Source of the DNA: Bacilli bacterium
GTDB taxonomy: Bacteria; Bacillota_I; Bacilli_A; RF39; UBA660
Direction of reading: 5' to 3'
Assembly: GCA_028703035.1 (NCBI GenBank)
Contig: JAQVNR010000044.1
Coordinates: forward strand, 1 to 11,905
Length of the DNA: 11,905 nt
Part shown: positions 1-7,515 of the stretch, piece by piece
How positions within the stretch are numbered: the stretch's first letter is position 1
Layout of the letters: the number at the start of each line of letters is the position of its first letter
The notes under the pieces: generated by a model
The model's input: the letters and a program-made list of their open reading frames with translations, nothing else
Told to the model about the DNA's origin: nothing
The model's database searches: none
Position numbers and translations under genes: made by a program

Positions 1-4
1 ATAA

Positions 5-36
5 TAACATAATTTTAACAATATTAACATAATTTT
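5..36. repeat. Short direct repeat at left edge
   Basis: The 12-base unit TAACATAATTTT occurs at 5-16 and again at 25-36, exactly 20 bases apart. The whole 1-147 stretch downstream of mutS is very AT-rich. I see no convincing hairpin terminator and no gene in it. The repeat may continue to the left of the window or may be chance in such skewed DNA. Confidence 0.3.
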
Positions 37-147
37 TTAATTTATCCCTTAATAAGTTATTTTTTAAGAATCAAAAAAAATGTATTATATAAATTCTTTT
101 TGTCATGGAAATAAATTAAAAATAACTGTTTATGGAAACGCTGAATT

Positions 148-2673
148 TCACTTTTTGGCAATTTCTTTTAACTGGCTTAATATACTTAAAGATTCAATTG
201 GAGTTATATTTAAGATATCCAGTTCTTTTAATTTTACTTTTAACTCATCTACCTGAGGAAGAACAAAGGCAAGCTGCGTATCAGCATCTTTTTTCTTTTT
301 CGTTGATTTTTCATATGTATCTAAGATTTCTGTTGCTCTGGTAATAATTTCGGCTGGCATTTTAGCAAGAGCTGCCACATTAACTCCATAACTTTTATCT
401 ACTGACCCATCTTTTATTTTATGTAAAAAGATTAAATTTCCATTTTCTTCAGTTGCGCTGACATGAATATTTTTAATAGTGTTAATTCTTTTACTAAGCT
501 CAGTTAATTCATGATAATGAGTACTAAATAAAGTAATACAACCAATATTTAGATTAATATACTCTAAAATAGCTTCTGCTAAGCTCATACCATCGTATGT
601 TGCTGTTCCCCTACCTAGTTCATCAAACAATATTAAACTATTTTTACTAGCATTAACAACCGCATTTCTAGCCTCTAACATCTCAACCATAAAAGTAGAT
701 TCACCACTTACTAAATCATCTGATGCCCCTATTCTCGTAAATATCTGATCAAAAATCGGTAAGTTAGCAAAATCTGCTGGGACAAACGATCCTATTTGGG
801 CAAGTATTATAATAATTGCAAGCTGCCTCATATATGTACTTTTACCACTCATATTTGGGCCAGTAATTAATAAAGTATTGGTATTTTTATCAAGTAAACA
901 ATCATTTTTAACATATTCGACATTTAAAGCAGCACTAACAACAGGATGAAATCCATTTTTTATATCAACCATATGCTCATTATTAAATATTGGTCTTGTA
1001 AATTTATAGTTTTCACTAATAACAGATAAAGAAATAAGTGCATCAAGATAACCAATAGTTTTAGCAGTCTTTTTTAAACTAATAACATTCTCTTTTAAAG
1101 TATCACGAATATTTAAAAATAATTCATACTCTAAATTAATTATTTTCTCCTCAGCATTTAAAACAAGAGCTTCTTTTTCTTTAAGTAAAGGAGTAATATA
1201 TCTTTCTCCAGTAGTCAAAGTTTGTTTTCTTTCCCAGCCAAATTCTGGTTTAACTTTATCAATATTTCCTTTAGTTACTTCTATATAATAACCAAAAACT
1301 CTATTATAACCAACTCTTAAATTAGCTATTCCAGTTTTTTCTCTTTCATCTTTTTCTAGCGAAGAAATAAAATTTTTACCTCCAGAACGAATTTTTTTAA
1401 GTTCATCTAATTCTTTATTATATCCTTCTTTTATAAGATAACCCTCTTTAAGAGTTATAGGAGGTTCTTCATAAATAGCTTCTTCAAGTAATTCATAAAG
1501 CTCCAAATGGGTATCTAATGATAATGAAAAATTTAACTTATTTATTCTTTCCTTTAAATTAGGCAAAACTTTAAGAGATTTCTTTATTTGCAAAACATCT
1601 CTGGCATTAAGTGAGCCACAAACAACTTTACCACAAAGTCTTTCTAAGTCATATATTTCATAAAGTAACTCTTGGAGTTCACTTCTTATAATAAACTCAT
1701 TGTTTAATTTTTCAATATAATCCAATCTATTATTTATTTCTTCTTCTTTTTTTAAAGGATTCATTAAAAAACCTTTTAAAGTTCTTGAACCAATTGATGT
1801 CTTACATTTATCAAGAAGCCAAATTAAACTATATTGTCTTTCTTTTAATCTTAATGTTTCAAAAAGTTCTAAGTTCCTAATTGTATGAGCATCCATTAAT
1901 AAATAATCATCGTTATTTATTATTTTTACTTGATCAAAATGGGATAAATCTTTTAGTTGAATCTCTACTAAATAATAAAGTAAATGTTTGATACCTCTAA
2001 TATATTCATTATCACTAATATTATTTAAAAGTGTAGTACTTCTTTCATAAAATTTATCATTTAAACTAATATTTATTCCATAATTATTTTTAAATAAATT
2101 AATTAGTTTTAAATCAAAATTTGATTCCAAAATAATTTCTTTTAAATTTAAATTTAATACTCGATTAAGTAAATTATCATTTTCATGAAGAATGCTTTCC
2201 GAATATATATTACCAGTTGAAATATCAGCATAAGTTAATATATATTTATAATTTAAATCAAGGATACTACCTATATAATTAAAATCATGACCATCTAAAA
2301 ATTCTAAATCAACCATAGTACCTTTACTTATTACACTCGTTACTTCTCTTTTAACCATGCCTTTAGCATGTTTTGCATCTTCAACTTGATCACATATTGC
2401 AACTTTAAAACCTTTAGCAATTAATTTCTCAATATATGTTTTTACCGAATGATGAGGTACTCCTGCCATAGGAATTTTTTCTTTTAAACCAGCTGATTTA
2501 CCAGTTAATGTAAGCTCTAATTCTCTAGCAGCATTAGATGCGTCTTCAAAAAAAAGTTCAAAAAAGTCTCCAACTCGATAAAATAAGAATGCATCAGAAT
2601 AATTTTTTTTAATCTCTACATACTGTTTCATCATTGGACTTAAATCATTATAATTAACATCTGTTATCTTCAT
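148..2673 (-). CDS. mutS: DNA mismatch repair protein MutS
   Basis: MutS recognises mismatches and small loops in newly replicated DNA and recruits MutL. The 841-residue length is normal for bacterial MutS1. The N-terminal domain opens with the typical PMMKQY run and carries the mismatch-wedging Phe-x-Glu motif at F37-E39 (GDFFELF). The connector, lever and clamp domains follow. The C-terminal ABC-type ATPase has Walker A GPNMSGKST at about 605-613 and Walker B with the DELGRGT signature around D684-E685. A TQLAFV motif near the C-terminus sits where MutS proteins carry a beta-clamp-binding motif, but it is degenerate. The protein ends with the usual TP-ESL helix region. The ATG at 2673 is preceded by a GAGGAAG ribosome binding site. 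No mutL follows within the 147 bases to the left, so it is either outside the window or unlinked. Identification is secure. Confidence 0.98.
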   Translation of the reverse strand: MKITDVNYNDLSPMMKQYVEIKKNYSDAFLFYRVGDFFELFFEDASNAARELELTLTGKSAGLKEKIPMAGVPHHSVKTYIEKLIAKGFKVAICDQVEDAKHAKGMVKREVTSVISKGTMVDLEFLDGHDFNYIGSILDLNYKYILTYADISTGNIYSESILHENDNLLNRVLNLNLKEIILESNFDLKLINLFKNNYGINISLNDKFYERSTTLLNNISDNEYIRGIKHLLYYLVEIQLKDLSHFDQVKIINNDDYLLMDAHTIRNLELFETLRLKERQYSLIWLLDKCKTSIGSRTLKGFLMNPLKKEEEINNRLDYIEKLNNEFIIRSELQELLYEIYDLERLCGKVVCGSLNARDVLQIKKSLKVLPNLKERINKLNFSLSLDTHLELYELLEEAIYEEPPITLKEGYLIKEGYNKELDELKKIRSGGKNFISSLEKDEREKTGIANLRVGYNRVFGYYIEVTKGNIDKVKPEFGWERKQTLTTGERYITPLLKEKEALVLNAEEKIINLEYELFLNIRDTLKENVISLKKTAKTIGYLDALISLSVISENYKFTRPIFNNEHMVDIKNGFHPVVSAALNVEYVKNDCLLDKNTNTLLITGPNMSGKSTYMRQLAIIIILAQIGSFVPADFANLPIFDQIFTRIGASDDLVSGESTFMVEMLEARNAVVNASKNSLILFDELGRGTATYDGMSLAEAILEYINLNIGCITLFSTHYHELTELSKRINTIKNIHVSATEENGNLIFLHKIKDGSVDKSYGVNVAALAKMPAEIITRATEILDTYEKSTKKKKDADTQLAFVLPQVDELKVKLKELDILNITPIESLSILSQLKEIAKK

Positions 2674-2809
2674 ATCCGCACTTCCTCATATAATAAGTTT
2701 AAAAAGAAATTTTATATTTTTTACTTTAGATACTAAAATCTGTTTTAAAAAAACTGATTCTAAAATTATTTTATTTTTCCTCTTGACATATCACAAATGT
2801 CTACCAGTA

Positions 2810-2818
2810 ATTATACCA
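2810..2818 (-). promoter_or_regulatory. Extended -10 promoter candidate for mutS
   Basis: On the minus strand the sequence TGGTATAAT forms an extended -10 box (TGnTATAAT). No good -35 lies 17 bases upstream, which is acceptable for an extended -10. It sits directly after the T-tract of the preceding terminator, so mutS would be transcribed separately with a leader of about 130 bases. Just downstream (2783-2803) the leader holds an imperfect palindrome with arms GACAT/ATGTC, which could be an operator but is weak. Confidence 0.5.
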
Positions 2819-2850
2819 TAAAAAATAAAAACCGATAAATTTTATCGGTT
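2818..2850 (-). terminator. Rho-independent terminator after the ylbL operon
   Basis: The inverted repeat AACCGATAAA / TTTATCGGTT (2830-2850) lies just past the stop codon of the unknown gene at 2858. Read on the minus strand it forms a GC-containing stem followed by a T-rich tract (GGTTTTTATTTTTTA). Its position and polarity fit termination of the ylbL-unknown operon. Confidence 0.85.
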
Positions 2851-2857
2851 CATTTAA

Positions 2858-3724
2858 TTATTTGTTAACCATTTCTTTTGATTGAGATAAACTTACAGGA
2901 ACTAAATCCATACCTTCTTGATTGTATACTTCAATTAAACCTTCATAAAAACTCATTTCTAACTTTAAATCACTTTGTCTAATCATATATTTTATGTCTC
3001 CACTTTTAGGAAGTTTTACAGGATGAACTTTGTTTATTAATTTATTATATATTTTTAAAGTTTCTGGTGATAAATAACTTATTTCTTCTTCAGAAAAAAT
3101 TTTCAAAAAATAATGTTTTTTCTTAATCATTCTAAATATATTCTTCTGATGTTCTTCTAATTCTACTAAGTATTCCGGATATTCTTTATACATAGCTGAA
3201 TCATTTGGCTTAATATATAAATCACAACCTAATCTTAACTCAGTAAGTTCATTTCTTCGTTTTGAAAAATGATTTCTTAAAACTATTACACTATTGTTTT
3301 TTGAGAAAAACAAACTTTCTGAATCTGCTTCACTTGGTAAAATTACAACTATATTATACGCGTTTTTAGGAAAAGAAGTTTTAGCAAGAACATCAAAATC
3401 TATTAATTGAATAATATTTGGTTCAAAGTTTTCATCGATTTTATAATAAGTTCCATTCTCTAATTTCTGAAAAGTTTGGATTTCAACATCAGCAAATGAA
3501 GCATCTGGATTAATTTCGAACAACAATTCTTTACCTTTTGATAAACAATCATATGCAATAGTATCGACATCATATTTTGAATAACGTCCTAGCGATATAA
3601 TTGGATCGATTGAAACTGTTTCATTTTGATTATTTTTTTTAATAAATAAATTTTTATCAAGTAAAGAAAAATCCTTAAATATAACTTTTTTAGCATCAAT
3701 TATCGAGATAAAATTTCTAATCAT
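2858..3724 (-). CDS. Unknown soluble protein coupled to YlbL-like protease
   Basis: I do not recognise this 288-residue protein. It has no signal peptide and no membrane segment, so a cytosolic location is likely. The C-terminal half is charged (a KKKHY stretch, several Glu/Lys helices) and includes an LSPETLKIYNKLINKVHP segment that looks helical. The N-terminal half alternates short hydrophobic strands and loops. Its ATG overlaps the TGA of the upstream protease gene (ATGA) and is preceded by a strong GGAGG seven bases away. The two are therefore almost certainly co-translated and probably act in one process. The terminator directly after it ends the operon. It could be a lineage-restricted regulator or partner of the protease; no function can be assigned from sequence. 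Coding status is secure from length, ribosome binding site and operon structure. Confidence 0.9.
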   Translation of the reverse strand: MIRNFISIIDAKKVIFKDFSLLDKNLFIKKNNQNETVSIDPIISLGRYSKYDVDTIAYDCLSKGKELLFEINPDASFADVEIQTFQKLENGTYYKIDENFEPNIIQLIDFDVLAKTSFPKNAYNIVVILPSEADSESLFFSKNNSVIVLRNHFSKRRNELTELRLGCDLYIKPNDSAMYKEYPEYLVELEEHQKNIFRMIKKKHYFLKIFSEEEISYLSPETLKIYNKLINKVHPVKLPKSGDIKYMIRQSDLKLEMSFYEGLIEVYNQEGMDLVPVSLSQSKEMVNK

Positions 3725-4746
3725 TTTTTTTCCTCCATTTTATTTAATATATCTAGAGCTTCATCAAAAGTATTTACTCCTTTTATTATTATATCATATT
3801 TTTTTACTTTAGCATAATCTGAAGCTTCTTTATAATTTTCTTGTGGCACTATAAAGATATCAGCTTTATCTTTAACTGCACCTGCGAGCTTATATTTTAC
3901 TCCGCCAATTTCACCAACATTTCCATCAATGTCAATTGTTCCAGTTCCGACTATTTTATAACCCTTAGTAATATCTTCCGGCACCAGCGTATCATAAATA
4001 GCTAAACTAAGTAGAAGCCCCCCACTCGGACCACTTTCCGATGCTTTTGAATCAATCTTTATTTCAATATCTGATTTTATTTCATAAATGGTACTAGCAG
4101 ATAAACCTATTAATAACTTATCTTCATTTTTAAATATTTTAGTACTAATTATATGTTCTTTATCATCTCTTTTTATTAATAAAGTGATTTCATCATTTTC
4201 ACTTTTACTATTTATATATTCTTTTAATGTCTCAATATCTTGATATATAATATTATCATAAGCAAGAATCTCATCGCCTATTTTAATATTACCCATACAT
4301 TTTTCATCAACATAAACAATATAATTTTTAATATTAGAGACTTCAAACTCGGTATCACTTTTTTTATAAGCAATATATCTAGCATTACTAATTGATTCAT
4401 CATAATATATTTTATCTCTTTTTAAGGAGTCACTGATTGTTTCATTATCATTATATGTAATATCTTCATTTTTAACAAGTTCCCAAGTAGGCCATACTTT
4501 AGCAAGTAAATAAAATGGTAATTTACCTTTCATCATCCCAACATAAGCCATATTAAAAGAACCCTTAGAAATTTTATATTCTTCATTATTATGAAGCCTA
4601 GTACTAACATTAATACTACCTCCAGGTTTATAAATAATATAGCCTGTATCAATATTAAAAGATATTAATAAAAGTACCAACAATATTAAAAAAGCTAAAT
4701 TATATTTAATATATTGTTTTATATTCTCATAAAGTTTATTAATCAC
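3721..4746 (-). CDS. ylbL: YlbL/SepM-like PDZ-Lon (S16) membrane protease
   Basis: Membrane-anchored serine protease of the YlbL/SepM type. An N-terminal transmembrane anchor (about residues 22-36, counted from the GTG at 4764) is followed by an extracytoplasmic region starting with the typical YxxxPG segment. A PDZ domain lies around 148-210, and a Lon-type S16 proteolytic domain follows. The catalytic dyad is visible: Ser247 in GPSGG and Lys290 in GEIGGVK. Known relatives include Bacillus YlbL, which helps remove the SOS division inhibitor YneA, and streptococcal SepM, which trims a competence peptide. The substrate here is unknown. I prefer the GTG at 4746 to the GTG at 4764. An SD-like AGGTGAGGTG lies about ten bases before 4746. 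The likely transcription start (near 4769) would leave almost no leader for 4764. The gene is first in an operon with the unknown protein and lies opposite ylbJ, echoing the ylbJ-ylbL linkage of Bacillus. Confidence 0.93.
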   Translation of the reverse strand: MINKLYENIKQYIKYNLAFLILLVLLLISFNIDTGYIIYKPGGSINVSTRLHNNEEYKISKGSFNMAYVGMMKGKLPFYLLAKVWPTWELVKNEDITYNDNETISDSLKRDKIYYDESISNARYIAYKKSDTEFEVSNIKNYIVYVDEKCMGNIKIGDEILAYDNIIYQDIETLKEYINSKSENDEITLLIKRDDKEHIISTKIFKNEDKLLIGLSASTIYEIKSDIEIKIDSKASESGPSGGLLLSLAIYDTLVPEDITKGYKIVGTGTIDIDGNVGEIGGVKYKLAGAVKDKADIFIVPQENYKEASDYAKVKKYDIIIKGVNTFDEALDILNKMEEKK

Positions 4747-4752
4747 TGCTAG

Positions 4753-4782
4753 CTGGCACCTCACCTTACATTTAAATTATAG
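4753..4782 (+). promoter_or_regulatory. Weak candidate promoter for ylbJ
   Basis: CTGGCA (4753-4758), an 18-base spacer and TTATAG (4777-4782) could serve as -35/-10 on the plus strand. It overlaps the minus-strand -10 of ylbL, so the two divergent genes would compete for the same site. The match is poor and the assignment tentative. ylbJ has an AAGGAG ribosome binding site at 4790-4795, only four bases from its ATG. Confidence 0.25.
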
Positions 4783-4784
4783 CA
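4776..4784 (-). promoter_or_regulatory. Extended -10 promoter of the ylbL operon
   Basis: The minus strand reads TGCTATAAT, a perfect extended -10 element. Transcription would start near 4769, giving a leader of about 23 bases before the GTG at 4746. This placement is the main reason for preferring the shorter start of the protease. Confidence 0.6.
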
Positions 4785-4799
4785 AAAAGAAGGAGTATT

Positions 4800-5678
4800 A
4801 TGATAAAGTTATTAAAAAAAGTGTCAATTGTTTTACTAATAATTTTATTAATAATCAAAAGACCAACAATTACTACAGCAATCATTGAAGCAATTAACAT
4901 TTGGATTACTAATCTCTTCCCCGCTTTATTTCCAATTTTAATTCTTAGTGATTTAATAATAAGTACAGATTTAATTAATGTTCTTATTAGATTTATTGGT
5001 CCATTGTTTAAAAAATTATTTAAAGTTGGCCCTTATGCTGCATATGTCTTTTGGATGAGTGCCTTAAGTGGATGCCCTAGCAATGCTAAATATATCAAAG
5101 ACTTACTAGATCATAATTTAATATCTAAAAATGAGGCAGTAAAAACACTTTCAATGTCACTTCTATATAACCCAATTTTAATATTAACAATAACTTCATA
5201 TTTAGATAAAAAAGATAGTTATTTTATAATAATAGCTAATATTATTATAAATTTAATAATCGGTTTTATTAATAGAGAAGTAATATGTGATATTAAACTT
5301 GATAAAACTTTAATACCTAAAAAATTTGACTTAGTATCATCAATTTCAAAAACTATTGATACCCTCCTACTTGTACTAGGCTCTCTTGTATTATTTATAG
5401 CTTTATCTTCTCTAGTACCACTAAATCATCCTATACTTGATGGAATCTTTGAAATTACTAACGGAATAAAAGAAATAGAATATATTAATAATTATAATCA
5501 TCAATTAATGATAACTGGTATCTTACTTTCATTTGGCGGTTTAAGTATTCAAACTCAAATAAAAAGTATTCTAAAAGATTATAATTTAGAATACAGTTTA
5601 TTTTATAAATCAAGAATTATTCATTTATTTTTATTTATATTAATTATTTATCTCAAAATAATAATTAAACTGCCATAA
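4800..5678 (+). CDS. ylbJ: YlbJ-like integral membrane protein (Gate family)
   Basis: A 292-residue polytopic membrane protein related to Bacillus YlbJ, with two nucleoside-recognition (Gate) halves. Visible features are an N-terminal helix, the family-type NIWITNLFPALFPI segment, and the SGCPSNAKYIKDL loop that matches the SGYPxGAK motif of the family. The central ISKNEAVKTLSMSLLYNP stretch follows, and the C-terminal GGLSIQTQIKSI motif is where YlbJ proteins have GGLSVxxQ. YlbJ is under sporulation control in Bacillus, but homologues also occur in non-sporulating Bacilli and the transported substrate is not known. The gene faces the ylbL operon across a very short gap. Its last 14 bases overlap the end of the convergent pilin gene (5665-5678). 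Part of its 3' end is duplicated as a relic at about 7375-7515. Family assignment is confident; function is open. Confidence 0.88.
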   Translation: MIKLLKKVSIVLLIILLIIKRPTITTAIIEAINIWITNLFPALFPILILSDLIISTDLINVLIRFIGPLFKKLFKVGPYAAYVFWMSALSGCPSNAKYIKDLLDHNLISKNEAVKTLSMSLLYNPILILTITSYLDKKDSYFIIIANIIINLIIGFINREVICDIKLDKTLIPKKFDLVSSISKTIDTLLLVLGSLVLFIALSSLVPLNHPILDGIFEITNGIKEIEYINNYNHQLMITGILLSFGGLSIQTQIKSILKDYNLEYSLFYKSRIIHLFLFILIIYLKIIIKLP

Positions 5679-7326
5679 ACGGATCAGTAGCGCTACCTGT
5701 ACCGGTTACCTTAGTCGCAGAGCTTATTGAAATTGCTGGGCGCACCCCATAGTCCATGTTGACAACAAAGTTGTTGAACAACCCCCCAGACCAAAGCACG
5801 TACAACATGCCGGCGTTGCCACTCAAATCCGTGCTGCTCGGCGAAAGTGTCCAATATGTCCAGCTCGTATATAAATAATTAGTAATATTATTTCCCCCAG
5901 AAACTAATCCCGCCATGGCAACCTCATCGGCCGTTAATAAGCCGACTGGATATGTTAAATTTCCATTGCCTTTTACTTTATCAGCGCTGGTGGTGAAGCA
6001 ATCGTTTTGTTCCCCACACTTTAATGTTGGGGTTTTATTTGTATAAATAAGACGGTAATAGGGGGCATAATGTGTCTCACTTGTCCCATAACCATCGCCA
6101 GTAGGGTCTCCGCCTACCTCACTTCGAAGCTGGCGGTCATTACAAAATAGATTATTTGCTACCTGCGATTCAAATGGTTCTCCTGATATGTTTTCACTAT
6201 ACCAAGAATCTAATACATCTTTGATTTTACTTGATGTTTGGTTATATGTTGCTGCTGTTGAGTCGCTTCCATTTCTTTTGGTAGATGGGGCTCCATTGTC
6301 TCCGCCATACATATAGCCAACATATTTCGCATCATCAAAGTTTGTCTCGTTAAATGGTGATGTTCCGATTTGGGTATTAACAGCTGCACCGTTTACAGTG
6401 CCTATTGTATCAAACTTTGCCTTAGTGCCATTATAGATAAGTCTAATTGATTCATCTCCATTGATTCTAACTATCTTCCACTGGAAGCCGCCCCATATTA
6501 AATTGTTCTTTAGTCCGTTTGTTTCCCCGCGATAATAATAGCTGGTTCCATAATTATCCTCGGCAGCGTACAGTCCACTTGTTCCGTTTTCGACATTAAA
6601 ATTTGGGGTGCCTTTTGCTTCTATTGCAGCCGTTCCTCCACCTTGAGCCAGGATTTCATCTCTTAAAAATTTACCATATACATATGTATTTGAAATCTCA
6701 AAGCGATAATTATTTGCTAGTTCTAAATCAGTAAATTTAAAGCCCATATCTTTAGAAAATATATAACTTAAATTAATGCCATAATCTTCTTCTTCCTCAT
6801 TAACAACTGGCATACTTATTGATACAGCACACACTTTTTCTCCACATTTATTTTTAACTAAACCATTTGTATCTGATAAAACCGGAGTTTCTCTTACTGT
6901 CTTTTTATCACCGCGAACATAACCGATAACTGTTATTAAGTTATCTTTAGAAAAACCATAAGAATACTGAAGTAAATAACCAACATTATCTTTTGTTTTA
7001 GAAGGATTATATATAAGTTTCAAACAATATCCTATGGCTTCTTTAGTAATCGATGAAGAAGATGGTAATATCGACAACACAGAATCATTATCAGCCCCAC
7101 CATCAGCACATGATGCAATCTCTATCAGTCCCAAATCAAGAAAATCACTTTCAATTTCTCTAGCAATTAGTACTTGATTCATTAATAAATTAGATGAAAT
7201 TTTATTTCTTTCATCTTCATTTCGAACAGTTATAAAAACGGAAAGAAGCAAAATAAGAACTATTGATACTAAAGTAACACTAACAATAATTTCTACAATT
7301 GTAATTCCTTTAGTATTTTTAATCAT
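5665..7326 (-). CDS. Giant prepilin-like surface protein, variable head (copy A)
   Basis: A 553-residue protein with a class III prepilin start: a short basic leader MIKNTKG cleaved before ITIVE (Gly-1, Glu+5), then a hydrophobic helix to about residue 34. This fits processing by a prepilin peptidase and assembly into a type IV-like pilus or pseudopilus. Residues about 40-216 form the pilin stalk region, with Cys73, 101, 161 and 166 possibly disulfide-bonded. The head (about 222-553) contains an LYAAEDNY...YYYRG segment, a WKIVRINGD strand, a GLLTADE motif, and a C-terminal frame W.LSPS...VRPAISI. That frame recalls C-type-lectin/FGE-like folds, where variable surface loops sit between conserved strands. 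The protein is much larger than an ordinary pilin, so a tip adhesin is the likely role. The first 216 codons match copy B almost perfectly while the head is divergent. The ribosome binding site is weak (GACAGG); a possible -10 lies at 7350-7355. The 3' end overlaps ylbJ convergently by 14 bases. Confidence 0.9.
   Translation of the reverse strand: MIKNTKGITIVEIIVSVTLVSIVLILLLSVFITVRNEDERNKISSNLLMNQVLIAREIESDFLDLGLIEIASCADGGADNDSVLSILPSSSSITKEAIGYCLKLIYNPSKTKDNVGYLLQYSYGFSKDNLITVIGYVRGDKKTVRETPVLSDTNGLVKNKCGEKVCAVSISMPVVNEEEEDYGINLSYIFSKDMGFKFTDLELANNYRFEISNTYVYGKFLRDEILAQGGGTAAIEAKGTPNFNVENGTSGLYAAEDNYGTSYYYRGETNGLKNNLIWGGFQWKIVRINGDESIRLIYNGTKAKFDTIGTVNGAAVNTQIGTSPFNETNFDDAKYVGYMYGGDNGAPSTKRNGSDSTAATYNQTSSKIKDVLDSWYSENISGEPFESQVANNLFCNDRQLRSEVGGDPTGDGYGTSETHYAPYYRLIYTNKTPTLKCGEQNDCFTTSADKVKGNGNLTYPVGLLTADEVAMAGLVSGGNNITNYLYTSWTYWTLSPSSTDLSGNAGMLYVLWSGGLFNNFVVNMDYGVRPAISISSATKVTGTGSATDPFMAV
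5740..5868 (-). other. Hypervariable segment of copy A (VR-like)
   Basis: Codons 487-529 of copy A, 129 bases, lie between the conserved NYLY and PAISI coding frames. By hand count 69 of 129 bases are G/C (53%), about twice the window average. Coding-strand A is only about 19%. Aligned without gaps to the equivalent segment of copy B, 56 of 129 bases differ and 16 of 43 residues are kept, mainly frame residues (W, LSPS, SG, AG, V, VR). Both segments have exactly the same length. These are properties of a DGR variable region, but no template has been seen. Confidence 0.6.
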
Positions 7327-7359
7327 TTTGAAACCTGTCTTTCTTTTTGATTATAACTT
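7327..7359 (-). pseudogene. Relic of the ftsW 3' end upstream of copy A
   Basis: These 33 bases match the last codons of ftsW (9232-9264) at 31 positions but are not attached to any ftsW reading frame here. They are the footprint of a tandem duplication whose right breakpoint lay inside ftsW. They now serve as the leader and ribosome binding region of pilin copy A. Confidence 0.75.
7350..7355 (-). promoter_or_regulatory. Possible -10 box of pilin copy A
   Basis: The minus strand reads TATAAT about 24 bases before the ATG at 7326. The -35 region is only AT-rich (ATTAAA at an 18-base spacing). The same bases in the other copy are coding sequence within ftsW, so a promoter here would have been recruited from codon sequence after the duplication. 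Confidence 0.35.
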
Positions 7360-7374
7360 AAATCGTATTTTATT

Positions 7375-7515
7375 TTAATGGGACTTAAAAGTTAGAACAT
7401 CATTTATGCAAAGCTCATTATATACCTTTTTCAAAACAGAGTATCCAAGATTTTTATTTTTAGAATTCTCATCAATAGTCTTTTATTTATATTAATTTTT
7501 ATCTCAAAATGATAA
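7375..7515 (+). pseudogene. Decayed relic of the ylbJ 3' end
   Basis: Bases 7481-7515 closely match the end of ylbJ (around 5630-5664), with a one-base deletion that breaks the frame. Further left, a frame with one stop gives GLK..., then an IFIFRILINSLLFILI stretch resembling the YlbJ C-terminus (SRIIHLFLFILI). The close match is clear; the longer extension to about 7375 is a weaker, diverged resemblance. It marks the left end of the tandem duplication and fills the 189-base gap between the two pilin genes. Confidence 0.5.

Larger units (their letters stand above)
6678..7359 (-). repeat. Long repeat, copy A (pilin N-terminus plus upstream flank)
   Basis: Bases 6678-7326 match 8583-9231 with a constant offset of 1905 and a single difference (position 7239, c versus t, giving Val30 versus Ile30). 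The match continues upstream as 31 of 33 bases (7327-7359 versus 9232-9264) and then stops. On the other side it ends sharply at codon 216, where the linker to the head begins. Confidence 0.95.

Noticed and set aside
132..344. Plus-strand open frame of 70 codons opposite the end of mutS
   Set aside because: It is antisense to well-conserved mutS codons, has no ribosome binding site and no recognisable protein features.
2783..2811. Perfect TTGACA on the plus strand in the mutS leader as a promoter
   Set aside because: The hexamer at a 17-base spacing is agtaat, a poor -10, and any transcript would run antisense into the unknown gene. I treat it as chance.
5665..5700. Terminator between converging ylbJ and pilin copy A
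   Set aside because: The overlap region has no stem with a T-tract. The only palindrome nearby (GTAGCGCTAC at 5688-5697) is short, lies in coding sequence and is broken in copy B.
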